Shown one piece after another: positions 63,850 through 64,000 of a stretch of DNA of 64,000 bases. The translations under genes and the position numbers were made by a program. Below the pieces are notes generated by a model. That model had not been told where the DNA came from, did no database searches, and saw only the letters and a list, made by a program, of their open reading frames with translations. How positions within the stretch are numbered: position 1 is the stretch's first letter; every line of letters starts with the position of its first letter. The stretch is from BJGV01 sp964194745 (GTDB lineage: Bacteria; Pseudomonadota; Gammaproteobacteria; Burkholderiales; Nitrosomonadaceae), in the NCBI GenBank assembly GCA_965248035.1, contig OZ252054.1:310001-374000 (forward strand), in the 5' to 3' direction.

Positions 63850-64000
63850 TTAAGCAGCGCGTGAAGCTTTCTTGCGCTCGTGTTCCTGCAAGAAACGCTT
63901 TCGGATACGGATGGTCTTAGGAGTAATTTCCACCAGCTCATCATCGGTAATGAATTCGATCGCGGATTCCAATGTGAGCTGTATAGGTGATGTCAGAGTC
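63850..64000 (-). CDS. typA: TypA/BipA GTPase, C-terminal end (partial)
   Basis: The minus strand reads LTLESAIEFITDDELVEITPKTIRIRKRFLQEHERKKASR and TAA at 63850-63852, the conserved C-terminus of the translational GTPase TypA/BipA. The rest of the gene lies beyond the window. Confidence 0.9.
   Translation of the reverse strand, partial: TLTSPIQLTLESAIEFITDDELVEITPKTIRIRKRFLQEHERKKASRAA

Overview
The window reads as chromosomal DNA of a betaproteobacterium, most likely an ammonia oxidiser of the Nitrosomonadaceae. This rests on the gene order uvrC-pgsA-tRNA-Gly-tRNA-Cys, gloB-methyltransferase-rnhA with dnaQ nearby, bamD/rluD/pgeF, and a urea-type ABC transporter binding protein. No rRNA or marker gene here fixes the genus, so the assignment is an inference.

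Layout. 1-1.0 kb: 5' part of urtA. 1.2-3.3 kb: copy 1 of an IS1595-family element carrying a DNA methyltransferase and the stump of a restriction-endonuclease-like gene. 3.3-8.0 kb: decayed accessory DNA (DUF4440-like and NlpC/P60 genes, hypothetical membrane proteins, a broken tyrosine integrase). 8.06-28.3 kb: a defective lambdoid prophage/island inserted in the 3' end of tRNA-Leu(UAA). It is bounded by a 62/63-bp att duplication and by identical 21-bp direct repeats just inside both ends. It keeps integrase, an excisionase-like gene, an ERF annealing protein with an SSB-tailed partner, a repressor/Cro-like switch with duplicated operators, replication genes, NinB, nucleases, a Q-like gene and the terminase start. 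It has no head or tail genes; in their place are an autotransporter, an outer-membrane barrel, an IS3 remnant and fragments. Its immunity region holds a convergent TcmP / Gp37-Gp68 pair. 28.4-39.5 kb: housekeeping chromosome (osmoprotectant ABC transporter, tRNAs, pgsA, uvrC, UDG, pgl, gloB, rnhA). 39.5-46.1 kb: a polyprenyl-phosphate-sugar type cluster (GT39-like, UbiA, GtrA, HAD phosphatase) wedged between rnhA and dnaQ, flanked by inverted 20-bp repeats and largely broken, partly by copy 2 of the IS1595 element. 46.1-64 kb: dnaQ, tRNA-Val, gltX, tRNA-Ala, tRNA-Glu, a broken MacAB-like efflux operon, bamD, rluD, pgeF, a ZIP transporter, arsC, a TPR protein, an EI24-type protein, a kinase-like gene, a DsbA-family gene and the 3' end of typA.

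The strongest candidates for something new are: (1) the IS1595 element whose cargo looks like a complete restriction-modification pair, seen as two copies with intact 8-bp target duplications and complementary damage; (2) the TcmP / Gp37-Gp68 pair inside the prophage switch; (3) the repeat-flanked, decaying lipid-linked-sugar cassette. A striking general feature is the number of broken genes. At least eight are restored by adding a single base, and seven more lesions are in-frame stops. Either this genome is decaying or the assembly carries single-base deletion errors; the nonsense codons argue that at least part is real.
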